The notes under the pieces are model-generated. The model searched no databases and was not told where the DNA came from. It worked only from the letters and a program-made list of their open reading frames with translations. DNA of 64,000 nucleotides, taken from positions 7,502,001 to 7,566,000 of the forward strand of contig OX424561.1 of the NCBI GenBank assembly GCA_949152475.1, written 5' to 3'. Of the stretch, positions 37,159 to 49,926 are shown in pieces. A program made the position numbers and the translations under genes. How positions within the stretch are numbered: position 1 is the stretch's first letter; the number at the start of each line of letters is the position of its first letter. The DNA comes from Terebella lapidaria (lineage: Eukaryota; Annelida; Polychaeta; Terebellida; Terebellidae).

Positions 37159-39879
37159 CTTCTTTTTTTTTTACTTTCCGCCGTTTTGGTTTCCGATCAA
37201 TAACTCGGGAACGCCTGAACGGATCTTGTCCAAATTTACACCACTGGTCAGAAATATTACATGGAAGACCCCTATTGTTTTGGAGGCAGCTCCGGGGTCC
37301 GTGAGGTCCGTGAGGATGAAATCAAGGTTGATTTCGAGACTTGGTTTCCGATCGATAACTCAAAAAGTATTCATGCAATGGCAAGTATTCTCTGCATGGG
37401 AGTTCATATACCACCAAGGAAGAACCCTATTGATTTTGGGATCACTCTGTCGAACGACCTTTGACCTAGAGCTCGGAAGAATTTTTGCTGATTCATCCTT
37501 GAGGCTTTCATGCATATCTCGGAAACGGTGCGTCGTAGAGCGAAACGGAGCTCAATTTCGGCCTCCTGGCACTAGACAAACTAGTCTAGGGGGTATCTTG
37601 GGTCGAAACGACCCCTGGTGTCGATTTTTTTTTTGCCGACTCGGCACTTCCTGTTTGGCCGTATCTCGGAAACTGTATGTCGTAGAGCGAAACGGAGCTC
37701 AATTTCGGCCTCCTGGCACTAGACAAACTAGTCTAGTGTGTATCTTGGGTCGAGACGCCCCTGGTGTCGAATTTTTTTTCGCCGACTCGGCACTTCCTGT
37801 TTGGCCGTATCTCGGAAACGGTGCGTCGTAGAGCGAAACAGAGCTCAATTTCGGCCTCCTGGCACTAGACAAACTAGTCTAGAGGGTATCTTGGGTCGAA
37901 ACGACCCCTGGTGTCGATTTTTTTTTTCGGCGACTCGGCACTTCCTGTTTGGCCGTATCTCGGAAACGGTGCGTCGAGGAGCGAAACGGAGCTCAATTTC
38001 GGGCTCCTGGGACTAGACAAACTAGTCTAGAGGGTATGTTGGGTCGAAACGACCCCTGGTGTCGATTTTTTTTTTCGCCGACTCGGCACTTCCTGTTTGG
38101 CCGTATCCCGGAAACGGTATGTCGTAGAGCGAAACGGAGCTCAATTTCGGCCTTCTGGCTCTAGACAAACTAGTCTAGTGTGTATCTTCGGTCGAGACGT
38201 TCCCTGGTGTCGAATATTTTTTTCGCCGACTCGGTGCGTCGTAGAGCGAAACGGAGCTCAATTTCGGCCTCCTGGCACTAGACAAACTAGTCTAGTGTGT
38301 ATCTTGGGTCGAAACGACCCCTGGTGTCGAATTTTTTTTTCGCCGACTCGGCACTTCCTGTTTGGCCGTATCTCGGAAACGGTGCGTCGTAGAGCGAAAC
38401 GGAGCTCAATTTCGGCCTTTTGGCACTAGACAAACTAGTCTAGTGTGTATCTTGGGTCGAGACGACCCCTGGTGTCGAATTTTTTTCTCGCGGACTCGGC
38501 ACTTTCTGTTTGGCCGTATCTCGGAAACGGTACGTCGTAGAGAGAAACGGAGCTCAATTTCGGCCTCTTGGCACTAGTCAAACTAGTCTAGTGTGTATCT
38601 TGGGTCGAGACGACCCCTGGTGTCGAATTTTTTTTCGCCGACTCGGCACTTCCTGTTTGGCCGTATCTCGGAAACGGTGCGTCGTAGAGCGAAACGGAGC
38701 TCAATTCCGGCCTCCTGGCACTAGACAAACTAGTCTAGTGGGTATTTTGAGTCGAGACGACCCCTAGTGTCAAATTTATTTTCGCCGACTCGGCACTTCC
38801 TGTTTGGCCGTATCTCGGAAATGGTGCGTCGTAGAGCGAAACGGAGCTCAATTCCGGCCTTCTGGCACTAGACAAACTAGGCTTATGGGTATTTTGGGTC
38901 GAGACAACCCCTGGTGTCAATTTTTTTTTCGCTGAATCGGCACTTCCTGTTTGGCCGTATCTCGGAAACTGTGCATCATACAGGGATACGGAGCTCAATT
39001 CCGGCCTTCTGGCACTAGACAAACTAGTCTAGTGGGTATTTTGGGTCGAGACCACCCCTGGTGTCGAATTTATTTTCTCCGACTCGGCACTTCCTGTTTG
39101 GCCGTATCTCGGAAATGGTGAGTCGTAGAGCGAAACGGAGCTCAATTTCAGCCTCCTGGCATTAGAGAAACTAGTCTAAGGGTATCTTGGGTCAAAATGA
39201 CCCCTGGTGTCGATTTTTTTTTTTTGCCGACTCGGCGCTTCCTGTTTGGCCGTATCTCGGAAACGGTGCGTCGTAGAGCGAAACGGAGCTCAATTTCGGC
39301 CTCCTGGCACTTGACAAACTAGTCTAGTGTGTATCTTGGGTTGAGACGACCCCTGGTGTCAATTTTTTTTTCGCCGACTCGGCACTTCCTGTTTGGCCTT
39401 ATCTCGAAAACGGTGCGTCGTAGAGCGAAACGGAGCTCAATTCCGGCCTTATGGCACTAGCCAAACTAGTCTAGTGGGTATTTTCGGTCGAGACGACCCC
39501 TAGTGTCGAATTTATTTTCGCCGACTCCGCACTTCCTGTTTGGCCGTATCTCGGAAATGGTGCGTCGTAGAGCGAAACGGAGCTCAATTCCGGCCTCCTG
39601 GCACTAGAATAACTAGTCTAGAGGGTATCTTGCATCGAGACGACTTCTGGTGTCGAATTTTTTTTTGCCGACTCAGCACTTCCTGTTTGCCATATCTCAG
39701 AAACGGTCCGTCGTAGAGCGAAACGCAAAGATGCCTAAGGACGGGGTATGTCACTTAAACTTTGACCACGGACAGATTCAGAGTCATTATGGTTCTAGAC
39801 GCGGTCTCTTAGGTAAATGTTAGGTAGGAATAGAACTCACACGAAATGCCCCAAGGCATCTTCAGGCCTTGACGTCTAG
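37090..39879 (+). mobile_element. Hairpin-capped element A (Helitron-like, non-autonomous)
   Basis: The left hairpin is AGGGCATTTCG (37090-37100), loop GCC and CGAAATGCCCT (37104-37114), followed by TATGGTTTTGTC and a long T run. Near the right end the outer arm recurs inverted (CGAAATGCCCC, 39842-39852). A second hairpin AAGGC...GCCTT (39853-39870) follows, then GACGT and CTAG (39876-39879) before a T. The body after the T run (TTCCGCCGTT, TAACTC..GAACGCCT) matches element B. Most of the length is a 148-bp tandem array. No protein is encoded. The Helitron-like assignment is an inference from end structure. Confidence 0.6.
37505..39735 (+). repeat. ~148-bp satellite, about 15 units, inside element A
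   Basis: Each unit contains TATCTCGGAAACGGTGCGTC, GTAGAGCGAAACGGAGCTCA, CTAGACAAACTAGTCTAG and GGGTCGAGACGACCCC, then a T run and CGCCGACTCGGCACTTCC. The last two C/G-rich phrases form small hairpins. The usual period is 146-148 bp. One unit, around 38106-38231, is shortened to about 120 bp. Period 148 is not a multiple of three and open frames end every one to two units, so the array does not encode a protein. Confidence 0.85.
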
Positions 39880-42800
39880 TTTATAATAACATCACAAACA
39901 TGCAACTTTACATGTGCGAAATGTCGCTATTTCTTGTGAGCCGTTGAATGTGAGTCTCTTGAATGTAATTGTGTAGAATTTTTTTTTACATGCAAATTTG
40001 TATCGTATCGAGATTTTGCTTGTAAAACTCAGATGTTGTAATTTTTTTCTTTGAACTTACAGTCTCATCTTTGATCATACATGTTGAACTGTCAACATTA
40101 AATTGATTTACTGTGCTAGATCAACCAATGTATATCTGGTTAATGTTGAATACATCACAATGACTTTGTACCTGCACAATCATGTTTTATAATAGTACAT
40201 GATGTATGATTAAATTTTGTTGTTTTGACTTTTCCCCGAGTGTCAAAATAACATTCTGTCTTCATGAAGTCGGCATTAGCAGGAAAGATCTGACTCATGT
40301 GCCGCCGGTAAACGTCAAGTCATTTCACAATCATTCTCTGACCGAGACCTTTGACTGACTCATTTTATCTCTAGCTACCTTGTGGTTTGTTCACTGTATT
40401 TGTGGTGTTGCTTTTGCACTAATATTAGTAATTGATACATGCCATACCGATTGCATTGCACCACTATTGTATTGTACTGTGTTGGACATATGTATGCTGC
40501 CTTTCAGACAGTCTATATCCCCCTCACCTACCCCTAGCCGCTAGGCCCCCTCTTCGCTCTAACATTGAACCACACCAGACCCTAGTACAAGGTGCATCTG
40601 GCCAGCTACTGCAGAGATAAGTTCTCAGATCAATCAGAATCATCAAGGCCTATTATCATCAGGTATTGGGTCCAGTTCAGTAGGTGTCAATAGCTATGTT
40701 GTTGTGTGTTTACTTTGAGCAATGCTTGAGGAAAACATGGTGTATCCTGGAGCCGCAGATGGCAAGCAGCCAGGTCTGTGTTGATTCTGTGTGGCAGGAT
40801 CAGTGGGCAGGATGTATGGATGGAAATGGGGGGGGGGGGGGGGGGGGGGGCAGAGGAAGGGAAAAGTTGCAAAGATAGGAATTTAGGAAGTTGCATCAAA
40901 CCTTATTGTACATCAGACTTTAGCCAGGTGTAGGTTACTTTTCTTTGGACAATTTTATTTGGTATTGGCTGTTGATATACTGAAAATTGTGAAATTTGAT
41001 TCATTTCTATTGTTAAAAAACAGTACACATATAGCTGGATTATTAATCTCACTGTACTGAATATATAGCCAATATGGTCTGGGCATGTGAGCTCCACGTT
41101 GAAAGTTCTTCCTTGTTTAATTAAAGCAATGTAAGCATAGGGATATTTCAAGTTTTGAAATATTAGTATCAGAATCCTATATGGGTTTCCACTAGTATGT
41201 GTCAGATTAGATGTTAATATTGGAGAGAATAATTTTGTTATGAACAGTTACATGTTGACTTTTACTGCTGTCCAAATTCTAAAGTCTGGTTGTTGCTTTG
41301 GCAAGTGTTTTCAGGGAAAATATGTGTTTTGGTTATTTATTAGGTGAATCTGGGCCATGAATCAATTGTCCCACAGCTTCTGTTCATCATGTTTATCTCA
41401 ACTTAAATCATGTAAGTCATGTATTCAATTAAATGCTGTAGGCAATGTTGAATATTCAGGGTTCAAGATTTCTGTACACATATACATGTGGGTTCATGAC
41501 ATGTTCACTCAACTTACTTAACAAGATAACAAGAAGTTTGAAATGTTGTTTTTGCACAGTTGTATATTGAAGAGGTTAAAATGTCTGTTTATCTTGTTTA
41601 GCACATTGTGGACTGGATAAATGTGTATAATAGTTTTCTGATCCAGATATATTACACCCATGCAAAAAATAATTTGTTGAATACGTGTGCAAGTGACACT
41701 TTCATTTAGGTTATAGGTACAATATTTTTTGTCTGGTTCACAAGCATTAGTACATACTACATGTATTAGTACATGATTGTAGTACAATATTGTACTGCTA
41801 ATTGAAACTCAGCAGATTTTCTTGCGGGGGGTTTTGTTGTATTATATCCAGGAAGATTTGCAATAATCTCATTCTACCCTTTTCATTGAACAAATCACTA
41901 ATTGGGCCAGATCTCATATTCCCTGATGTTGTTCACAAGACAATTAGTTCACCAAGATGAGAGATACTAGGGTTTGATGAACAACTAGCAGTCTAGCAAT
42001 GATGAAATATTGAGCTGTGATCGCACTGGGATGCAATCACTGTCATTCTTCAGACTGCTGATTGATAACTCTTGGTTATTAATGAACTGTGGATGTGTAA
42101 TCTGAGGGTTCTTCAGAGTTAGATGAGATGGAATTGTTTCTTCATGATGTGATGTCAGTATGGTTTGCTTGACTGGTGTTTGACAGAAATTGCATTGAGA
42201 ATACCATTACTAGTAATTGGGCAAAACTTGTAGTATAGTATGGTACACTACTTTTGCATGTTATAGCTAATATAAATTAATCTATATAGTGACATGTGGG
42301 AAGGATTCTTACTGCCTAGGCTAGACATATAATATCGTGGATCCGATGCCTCACGATGGTGTGTGTACATTGGTTCCATCTTGATGGTAACTCTACCATG
42401 CTCTAGTAAACATGCCTCCCCCCCCCCCCCCCCGAGTAAATTTTGCATATTGATGTAAACCAGTGATCTGGTTTTTGTTCGGATCACTATGATCAATGGT
42501 AGTATCACTAGTATGCGAGATTTTGTCGCTTCTGATCTCTCAAGGACCATGTGGAATTGTGGACATTGATATATGTATTATGTGATTTGGTAGAAATACG
42601 CCAGCCACTATAGAAGTGTTACTAGTACCTCACACCCACTCTTGCATGAAATGTTGACTCGAGATGCAGCTAGACTTCCCACTAATCCCTGACTGCATTA
42701 GTCTGTACTCACAATAAATAACTGAGAGACCCCATGTGATGACTGAGTTAATGGAGTTTAAGATGTATCACATGATACTAGAACATGGCGAGAAATTATC

Positions 42801-44238
42801 CATCTCTCAACTCTACCGTGGGAATCAGCAAGGCAAACGAGTCATTTATGTCGTGGGTGCATTTCGAAAGTCTAGGGAAATGACCGGAAATTATTCGGTA
42901 ATCTGGAAGGCACCAGCTCCCCAGAATCCCGAGAATGATCGGCGATATTTTGCCGGAGGACTGGTATTTGGGATCCACTTCCTGTTTGGCAGCCCTGTCT
43001 GGATGTTCTCTCAAACGTCTACTCGCGGGGACGGCTTATCCCGGCCGACGGGTCGGGGCGCGGACGTTGTGGAATGTTGCCTCGTGCCGCACGCATGGAC
43101 GATGGCCGGGAAAGGCCACTAGGAAAGATTTGACGGGCTTCAGACCAGCCCAAGGCACACGAGAGTCTGGGAGGTGACTGGCTCTCCTGGCTTCCTGTAC
43201 CCAGGTTTTAGATGTTGCTGATCAGAGATCACAAGAAGTTTTCATTACCTGAGCAGGCATGTTTGCCATCACTGATTTCCTGTGGGTTCTCGTTGTGGGC
43301 ACCGTTCCATTCCCTGGCCAATCTGGGCCAAGGATCATCCGTGCCAATGATGGTTGCTGGGTTCGTTCTGGAATGCCTTGACATAGTGACGATTCCTTGC
43401 ATGCATCTGCCTGCTAACGGTGGTATTGAGGTCAAGGACTCGAGGTTATCAAATCTGTCAGATCTGGAATCAAATTGATGTTTTCTTCTTTGAATATAGG
43501 TTAGACCTTTATACTGATTCTGACAACTTATATACCAGAAACCCATCAGAGAGAATTCAATGCTGTAATCAGTCGATATTGCGTAGTCAAGTTATGGAGG
43601 TAAAGGTTCACGAGGACAGGATGTCTCTGAATTGGGCAATACACCTGTACTTGTTTGTCTGGCCAAGGTCTTGTATTGGCAGGCCCCTGTTCATATTTAT
43701 GGCTGGGTTGGTAGTAAACAGTTCGTTTCACGTATCTAGGTAACCTCCTCCACTCAGTGACTTACTAATGCCTAGTAACAACTCTGGAGTAGCCAGTCTG
43801 GGAGAGAGAGGGCAGTCATGGTAAGGATCAGGGCTGGGACTGGACACTGATTGCTGTCAATTGCTCTGTTGGGTTTTCCCGTAGCATGCAGCAATTTGTT
43901 CTGTCGTCAGTTCCTGGTGTAACACTCCAGAGCTTGTTGATACAGGTCAGCCACCCCATTGACAGTCACAGTTCATTAGCCTAATGGCTTTTCTCTGTGT
44001 CTGCTCCAGGAAATTGCTGTGTGGGCCAGACTCAGGCTATCATCATAGACTCCTATGTGTACATGGTTGTATTGTGCACGTCACACCGCTGATATTGAAG
44101 CTTGTTGTACCTGAGCAGGCTAAGCTCCCCAGGTGTGTGACTTGCACATTTCTAGAAAACACAGCTCCTGGTCAAAGTTGTATAAAGTATGTACATTTAC
44201 TAGTAGCTAATGGGCCCCACATCTAGTAAATTATAATT
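39880..44238. other. PACS intron 1 sequence without recognised genes
   Basis: It contains a G run of about 22 near 40828-40850 and a C run near 42417-42433. An open frame at 42736-43122 matches no family I know and has no clear splice or start context. The rest is unremarkable intronic sequence. Confidence 0.4.
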
Positions 44239-45360
44239 AGGCATCCCGATTGAAAATCGGGAGGCCTTATGTTTTTGTCTGTTTTTTTTTTTTTTTTTTT
44301 TTTTTTTTTCTTCCGCCGTTCGGTTTCCGGATCATAACTCTTGAACGCCTTAATCTATCTTTCCGAAATTTTCACAGCTCATCCGAAATACTTTGCTCCT
44401 AACCCCTATTGTTTTTCGTCGAGATCCGAAATCCAAGATGGCCGCTGGCGGCCATTTTGGAAAAAAAAATCGGGCGATTCCTGTCAATGTCATAATTTGA
44501 TTCAGGCAATTTCCAGGAGAAAAAAATTTTTTGGGTGTATTTTTTTTTGGACTTAGAATTTTTCCCTCACCTGCCCCCATGCAGATGTAATACTGTGACT
44601 GAGCCATGCTACTGTATTCACTGACTGCAGCCTGCATGTCCAGCATGAGGCTAGGCTCTGCCCTCTCAGCCAGTGCAGTATATGAGAGCCCTGCTCAGTA
44701 ATGCCTGTGATAAGGCAATACCCCCCCCCCCCCCTCTCCCTCCCCCACCTCCACTGTCAGCCAGTCTAATCTGCATATGAATGTAGCAATGTATCAGTGA
44801 CTTGTATGCACTGCCCCTCTCCCCCCCCCCCCTCTCCTGTCCCCTCACCCCAGTTTACTATACTAACACCAACAAGTTGGAACAATGCCCTCCTTCCCTT
44901 TCTAAAGAAAACAATAGGTGGTTATATAATGATGACCCAAACTGAAGATAACAGCTTTGAAGGTCTGCCTGGGCCTTGGTTGCCGGTCAATTGTTCATTG
45001 TATTCAGTTAAAACAGCACTGTGTTTATCTGGATGAAACTACATGCATTGTTTTGTTTTCTAGCTGTATTTCACATGCAGTGACCAAATTATCATTGTTT
45101 TACTTAGTCAGAACCCAGAATAATTTCCTTTTTGCTTGTATTATGAATGTCTGTCATGTCTGTACATTTAATACCTGTTGAGATTAAAACAAATATCTGA
45201 TGGACATTTGTCTAGTGAGCAACTGCTATAATTTGAACTCTCACTCCCACCTGTGTTCAATAATCCTGGTATATGTATTATAATAACAGTCAAGTTTCAC
45301 CATTAGAAAAGAAAAGAAAAATTGGGGGATGCCACAAAGCCTATAGGCTTTTATGTCTAG
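44239..45360 (+). mobile_element. Hairpin-capped element B (Helitron-like, non-autonomous)
   Basis: The left hairpin is AGGCATCCCGATT (44239-44251), loop GAA and AATCGGGAGGCCT (44255-44267), with a single A/G mismatch at stem position 5. TATGTTTTTGTC and a T run follow. Near the right end ATTGGGGGATGCC (45321-45333) is an inverted copy of the outer arm. It is followed by the perfect palindrome AAAGCCTATAGGCTTT (45336-45351), then TATGT and CTAG (45357-45360) before a T. The body start is homologous to element A, but there is no satellite. Poly(C) tracts occur inside, near 44720 and 44822. Confidence 0.6.
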
Positions 45361-48300
45361 TTTCATTGGTATGGATATTGCAACGTGACAATTGTCTACT
45401 TGGTACAATGGCACATTGCCTTAGGTTTTCAATACACTTGTACCTGTTGAAGTTGTATTTTGCAATACATGTATACAGTATTCATTGGAAACGTTTGCAC
45501 AATCATATTTGCAACATTTACACCATCAGTTATCATTGATGCCCTAGCTTTTATTGCAGTCTGAGAGTGTTTACATTGCAGTCTCCTGAAACTCTGCAGG
45601 CACATGGTGTACTAAAGCCGCATGGTGTACTAGAGCCGCATGGTGTACTAGAGCCTAGGCTGGTGATAAGGACTATTTCCTGGCACCTGGACCTCTGATA
45701 GAGATCAGCACTCCATGGCCTCCATGTCAGGCAGTACTTTATCAGACCTGTCTCACTTCCTAGACATGTATGTGCTATAGAAGTAGAGCAGTTAGATACG
45801 CTATGTGTTTGTGGCAGATGGTGTGAAGTCATATGACAGTGGCAGGTCGTAAACCAGGCTAGAGCTGTGTGTACTGTACAACTGTTAGTTACATCACAAT
45901 GATCAATGGTTGTACGTCTAGACAATACAAATATTGTCTATCTGGTGGTGTGATCAGGTCATTTATGTGTGCTTGTGACCAGTGAGATATATATAGAAAC
46001 CAAAGCTACGTGTTGACTCCAGTCCATCTATGTGATACTGTGGGGTGAGGAGATCTCCTGTATGTTTATAAACAAGTGCCAAAGTCCTAATTACACAAAT
46101 TCTGACTGTTGGCAAACATACATGACTATACCAGGTACTTAAGTATACAATAGTGATTCAACCATATTTACATATAATATACTTTAATTTTTTGCACAAA
46201 AAATTACCAGCCATAGGACATGGTACACATAATATGTACAATTATTGTACTCATACATGTACATGTAATTGCCTGAAATTTTTCTAGAGATACCAGTACA
46301 TGCAACATGTATTTTGTATGTACATTAAGCATACAATGTGTGCATTACGATAATAATGTTTCATCATCTGCAAATTATCTTCTGAAGTTTGATAACCATG
46401 ATAACAGGTCATATTATCATGGGTCATAATCATGATAACCGATGGTTCAGTATTACCACCTATGAATGGTGTGTCTCATGTATATTCTGGTGCATGTAAG
46501 AGAATGGCTTCTGAACATGGCTGAGTAAGACACTCTTTGATGAATCTGATACCTTTTGATGACATGGTCCATCTCTTGTCAGAGTCATACTAGAACATGC
46601 ACATGACATGGGATGTCACCCTTCATCCCGTAGGTGAATCTGAGATCAAAGTTTTCCCCGTGCGGACTGCCCCCTGGTTACACTATAGCCACCAGTCATT
46701 AGCGGTCCCCACCCAAGGTACGATAATCTCCCCATAAAACATGCATTGACTCCTGAGGTCTCAGCATGTGACAGCCACCAGCAAGGAAGTCCCAATCAAG
46801 CAGGCCGGGTCGAGATTTACGGGAGTGCGGCAGGGAAGTGGCTGTATTATTGGCGACATGCGCGAGGACACTGTGCACAGTCTTGCTCGCTCGCTGTGTG
46901 TGTAGAGGTGGGACAGAAGGCCTCCGTGGATCGATAGAGCACCTATAGATGGGCTGCATGTGTGGTAGTTAGGTAATGATGGGAAAAGGTTTTTATAGCC
47001 CTGTCTCCCAATTACTCAGTTCATCAACTATGGAGTAGAGTAGACAATGATGGGGGAATCACTTTCACACCTCGGCAGCTCATGTCACCCGAGATAACAA
47101 CTGACATTATATTTTGGGGGATGCTCTGGCTAAACATTCTAATTGTGATCATGTTTGCATAAAAGGTTGAGTAACCTTTTCTAGAACCTGTGGGTGTTCT
47201 CTATTGAACTGTCGCTAAAAGCTGAATTGAATTATGTTGGGTATTTGGCATGTTATGTAACCTATCTTCTAACAACCATGACTACTTGTAGTAGATATTT
47301 ATCGGAACACCAGCAGCACTACTAGTATTTTCATTCATGGAAAAATTAACCCAACAATAGTGTAATGGAGGGCGGGTGTATTCACCTGTATGATTTTCAT
47401 ACATACAATGTTATTTCATGCAATCATGTAGATTGTTGAACATCTGGAGGCCAAAATTGCCAGAAGCAATGTAGTTTATGGCTGACATCACATACTACTA
47501 TTGCTGGTATAGGAGATATAATGTCAGTATATTGCAGACAAGAACAAAAACAAAATGAGAAGAAAGTCACGCATACCTCCCCCCCCCCCCTCCCCCTTTC
47601 TCGGTACATGTCCCATCATCAGCCCATTATCTTATGAGTTTGTGATGTCACACATACAGGTACAAGATGTAATGTATTATGGCAGGGACGGTCACACATG
47701 CTGACTAGTGATACAGGGAGATGGTGTGACCTGGGTCTATAGATCAGGGGTGGGTGTGCTGCTGGTTGTGACTTTATCAGTAGTGTCCAGACCCCAGTGT
47801 CATCCGTCCATCCGTCCGTCCATCCATCTGTCTCTCCGCCCCATCCATGCATCAGTCTCCCGCTCCAGACCCATCCCATCCTCTCACCCTGATTTGTGAG
47901 ATGTGTTGAACTCTCACACATGTCGCTGTCTCTGTCAGACCGTCTCCCGTCACCTTGCGGTCAGCTCACGGTCTTCCCTCCTGTAGAAACCGGACAGACA
48001 CGCGTGAAACTGCCTCTAGACAATATCCGAAAAGTGTTGTGACACCTGATGTAATATCTCTCTGGAGGAAGTCCGTATTTCAGGACAAAAATCTGTGTAT
48101 TGTATTGGAATTCTTTTTCCCATTTCCTGCTATGTTTATAACAAACAGAAGTGTAGCTAATGCACAAGTACTATTAGTACTTTGGTACATGCAATCGCCT
48201 GGCTCAGCTGTATTATACATGTTTTGTGTAAGTAACCTAAACCAGACATAACTAGAATCTGACTTGGAGTATGCACAGAGTAGTATTTTCTTGTTACTGG

Positions 48301-49530
48301 GTGAGACCCTCGTCTACATCTATTGGTAATGATGAGCAAGAACAGTATACTAGTAACAGAAATACATAAGATTATGTGTATTTCTGCTAGTAAGTAATCA
48401 ACAGCATTGCTCAGTGCTCACACAGCCAGAAAAGGGTTCATCAATCACCTAACTTTTTCAAAATTATAGCGGTTGGACCCATTGAATATCAAGTTGATCA
48501 TGATAAACCCAGTGTATTGCCGCATAATATATATCATGTGTGCGAGCAGACACCACACAGACTAGCAGACTAGCAGGGGTAGTAGATACTGGTGACCAGC
48601 TCAGATAGATCACTTGGAGTCCGGAGAAGTTGGAGTGAAACTAGCCAGAAGATATTGGGATTCTCCACCAAAAATTTCCCTTCTGGGGATTTCCCAACCC
48701 CGGAGGCAATCAGATCCAATATCACTCAGTAACGAGAAAATATTACTGTCTGCATATTTTATAATGCCATATCTATGTCTGGTTTTGGTATCTCACATGT
48801 ATGTCACGAAACCTGTTTAATACAGCTGAGCTGTAGACAACAGCATGTACCAAAGAACTAACAGTACTTGTGTGCTGATCCTGTGATTGGGGAGTTGTGG
48901 GGAGGGAGGTGGTCATGTGATGTACAAGGATGGTGTGAATCAGTGATCCCGTAGTGTTGTCCCTGAGGGGCTTGGAGGGGTGGGGGCGATCAGATTTGTT
49001 GGTCTTTCCCTGTCCCCTGTGATAATTGCTGTCAGCAGCTCCGGCCAAGCTCAGTGTTGAGGTCATGTCCCGTGTCCTGTCGCTGGACTCATCCTCCGGT
49101 CAGCCTGGTCAAATTGCTGCTAATCGGGTCAACAAACGCAGGCACTTTCTGACCACAGGATCAATACAAATCATTGAAACAAATCGTCGGCCAAGCTTCA
49201 TTGGTCAGATGATTTGCAGCAATTGTTGGCAAACGATGTTAATGTAGTCGAACTGAATTATGTGTAGCAGAAATACATAACGAGAGATGTTATGTATGTA
49301 TATCTGGTTGTAGTCAACTATTCCTTCCTTCATGCCAATAAGCCTATTGGGAATGTGGGCTGATGGATGCATAACTAAATTAAGGATCATTCATCTGTGT
49401 AACCTACTGGGCAACAACAAAAGACTTGTACAAAAAACCATTACTCGTAAAATGTATGACTTTTGTGTTCTTCGGTACACTTATAGTACCATACATTTAA
49501 CAGACATTGATAATGTTGATGTAACTTCTT
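45361..49530. other. PACS intron 1 sequence without recognised genes
   Basis: It holds three copies of a ~18-bp phrase GCATGGTGTACTA near 45602-45652, a C run near 47579-47590 and a CCATCCGTC-type microsatellite near 47805-47830. Short open frames here show no recognisable domain. Confidence 0.4.
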
Positions 49531-49926
49531 CTAGAGCTGTAAGTCTTGATTGTCATGTTCCATATATCTGTAGCAATATGTGATGCATATATCAGAATCT
49601 GCTCTCCATATATATACATATAATTCAGCCCGAGACATCTCCCTCGGTGGCCACTCAGTGTAATAGATACAGCACGGTTCCTCTGTGGGCCACCTCGGGA
49701 ACAGTCCGATGAAAATCAGCATCCATCGGCCTAATTTGGCCTGATCCAATAACTTGGACATCTGCATCCACCGCACACAATCTCTATCAGCCAGAACCCG
49801 TACTTCAAAGCCGCAAAGAGAAAAAAATCTGTCCCAGTTCCTGGTAATTTCTTCCGTTTGGTCTTCAAGACATCTTGAAGAAGGTTTTGAGTTTCCAAAT
49901 GAAAGAACAATTATTTTTGGCTCCAT
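49531..49926 (-). pseudogene. Caspase-like domain fragment, apparently lacking the catalytic histidine
   Basis: The minus-strand frame reads about 131 codons from ATG 49926. The same frame is open upstream for 28 more codons, to about 50010. Residues ~5-75 (IIVLSFGNS..., then RFFSLCGFEVRVLADRDC, then a helix MSKLLDQ and the hydrophobic strand WMLIFIG) follow the order of the caspase p20 fold: first strand, helix, LGF.V..D strand and helix, next strand. Where active caspases have a Ser-His-Gly turn, this frame has Ile-Gly-Leu, so it would be inactive. It lies antisense within PACS intron 1. It could be an exon of a nested gene, a pseudogene or chance; I saw no partner exon. Confidence 0.33.

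Noticed and set aside
37738..39022. Recurring open frames in the 148-bp array, several beginning MAVSRKR
   Set aside because: The unit length is not a multiple of three, the frame changes every unit and frames stop after one to two units. They are by-products of the satellite.
42736..43122. 128-codon + strand frame in PACS intron 1
   Set aside because: No recognisable domain; overlapping frames of similar length exist on both strands, so chance is likely.
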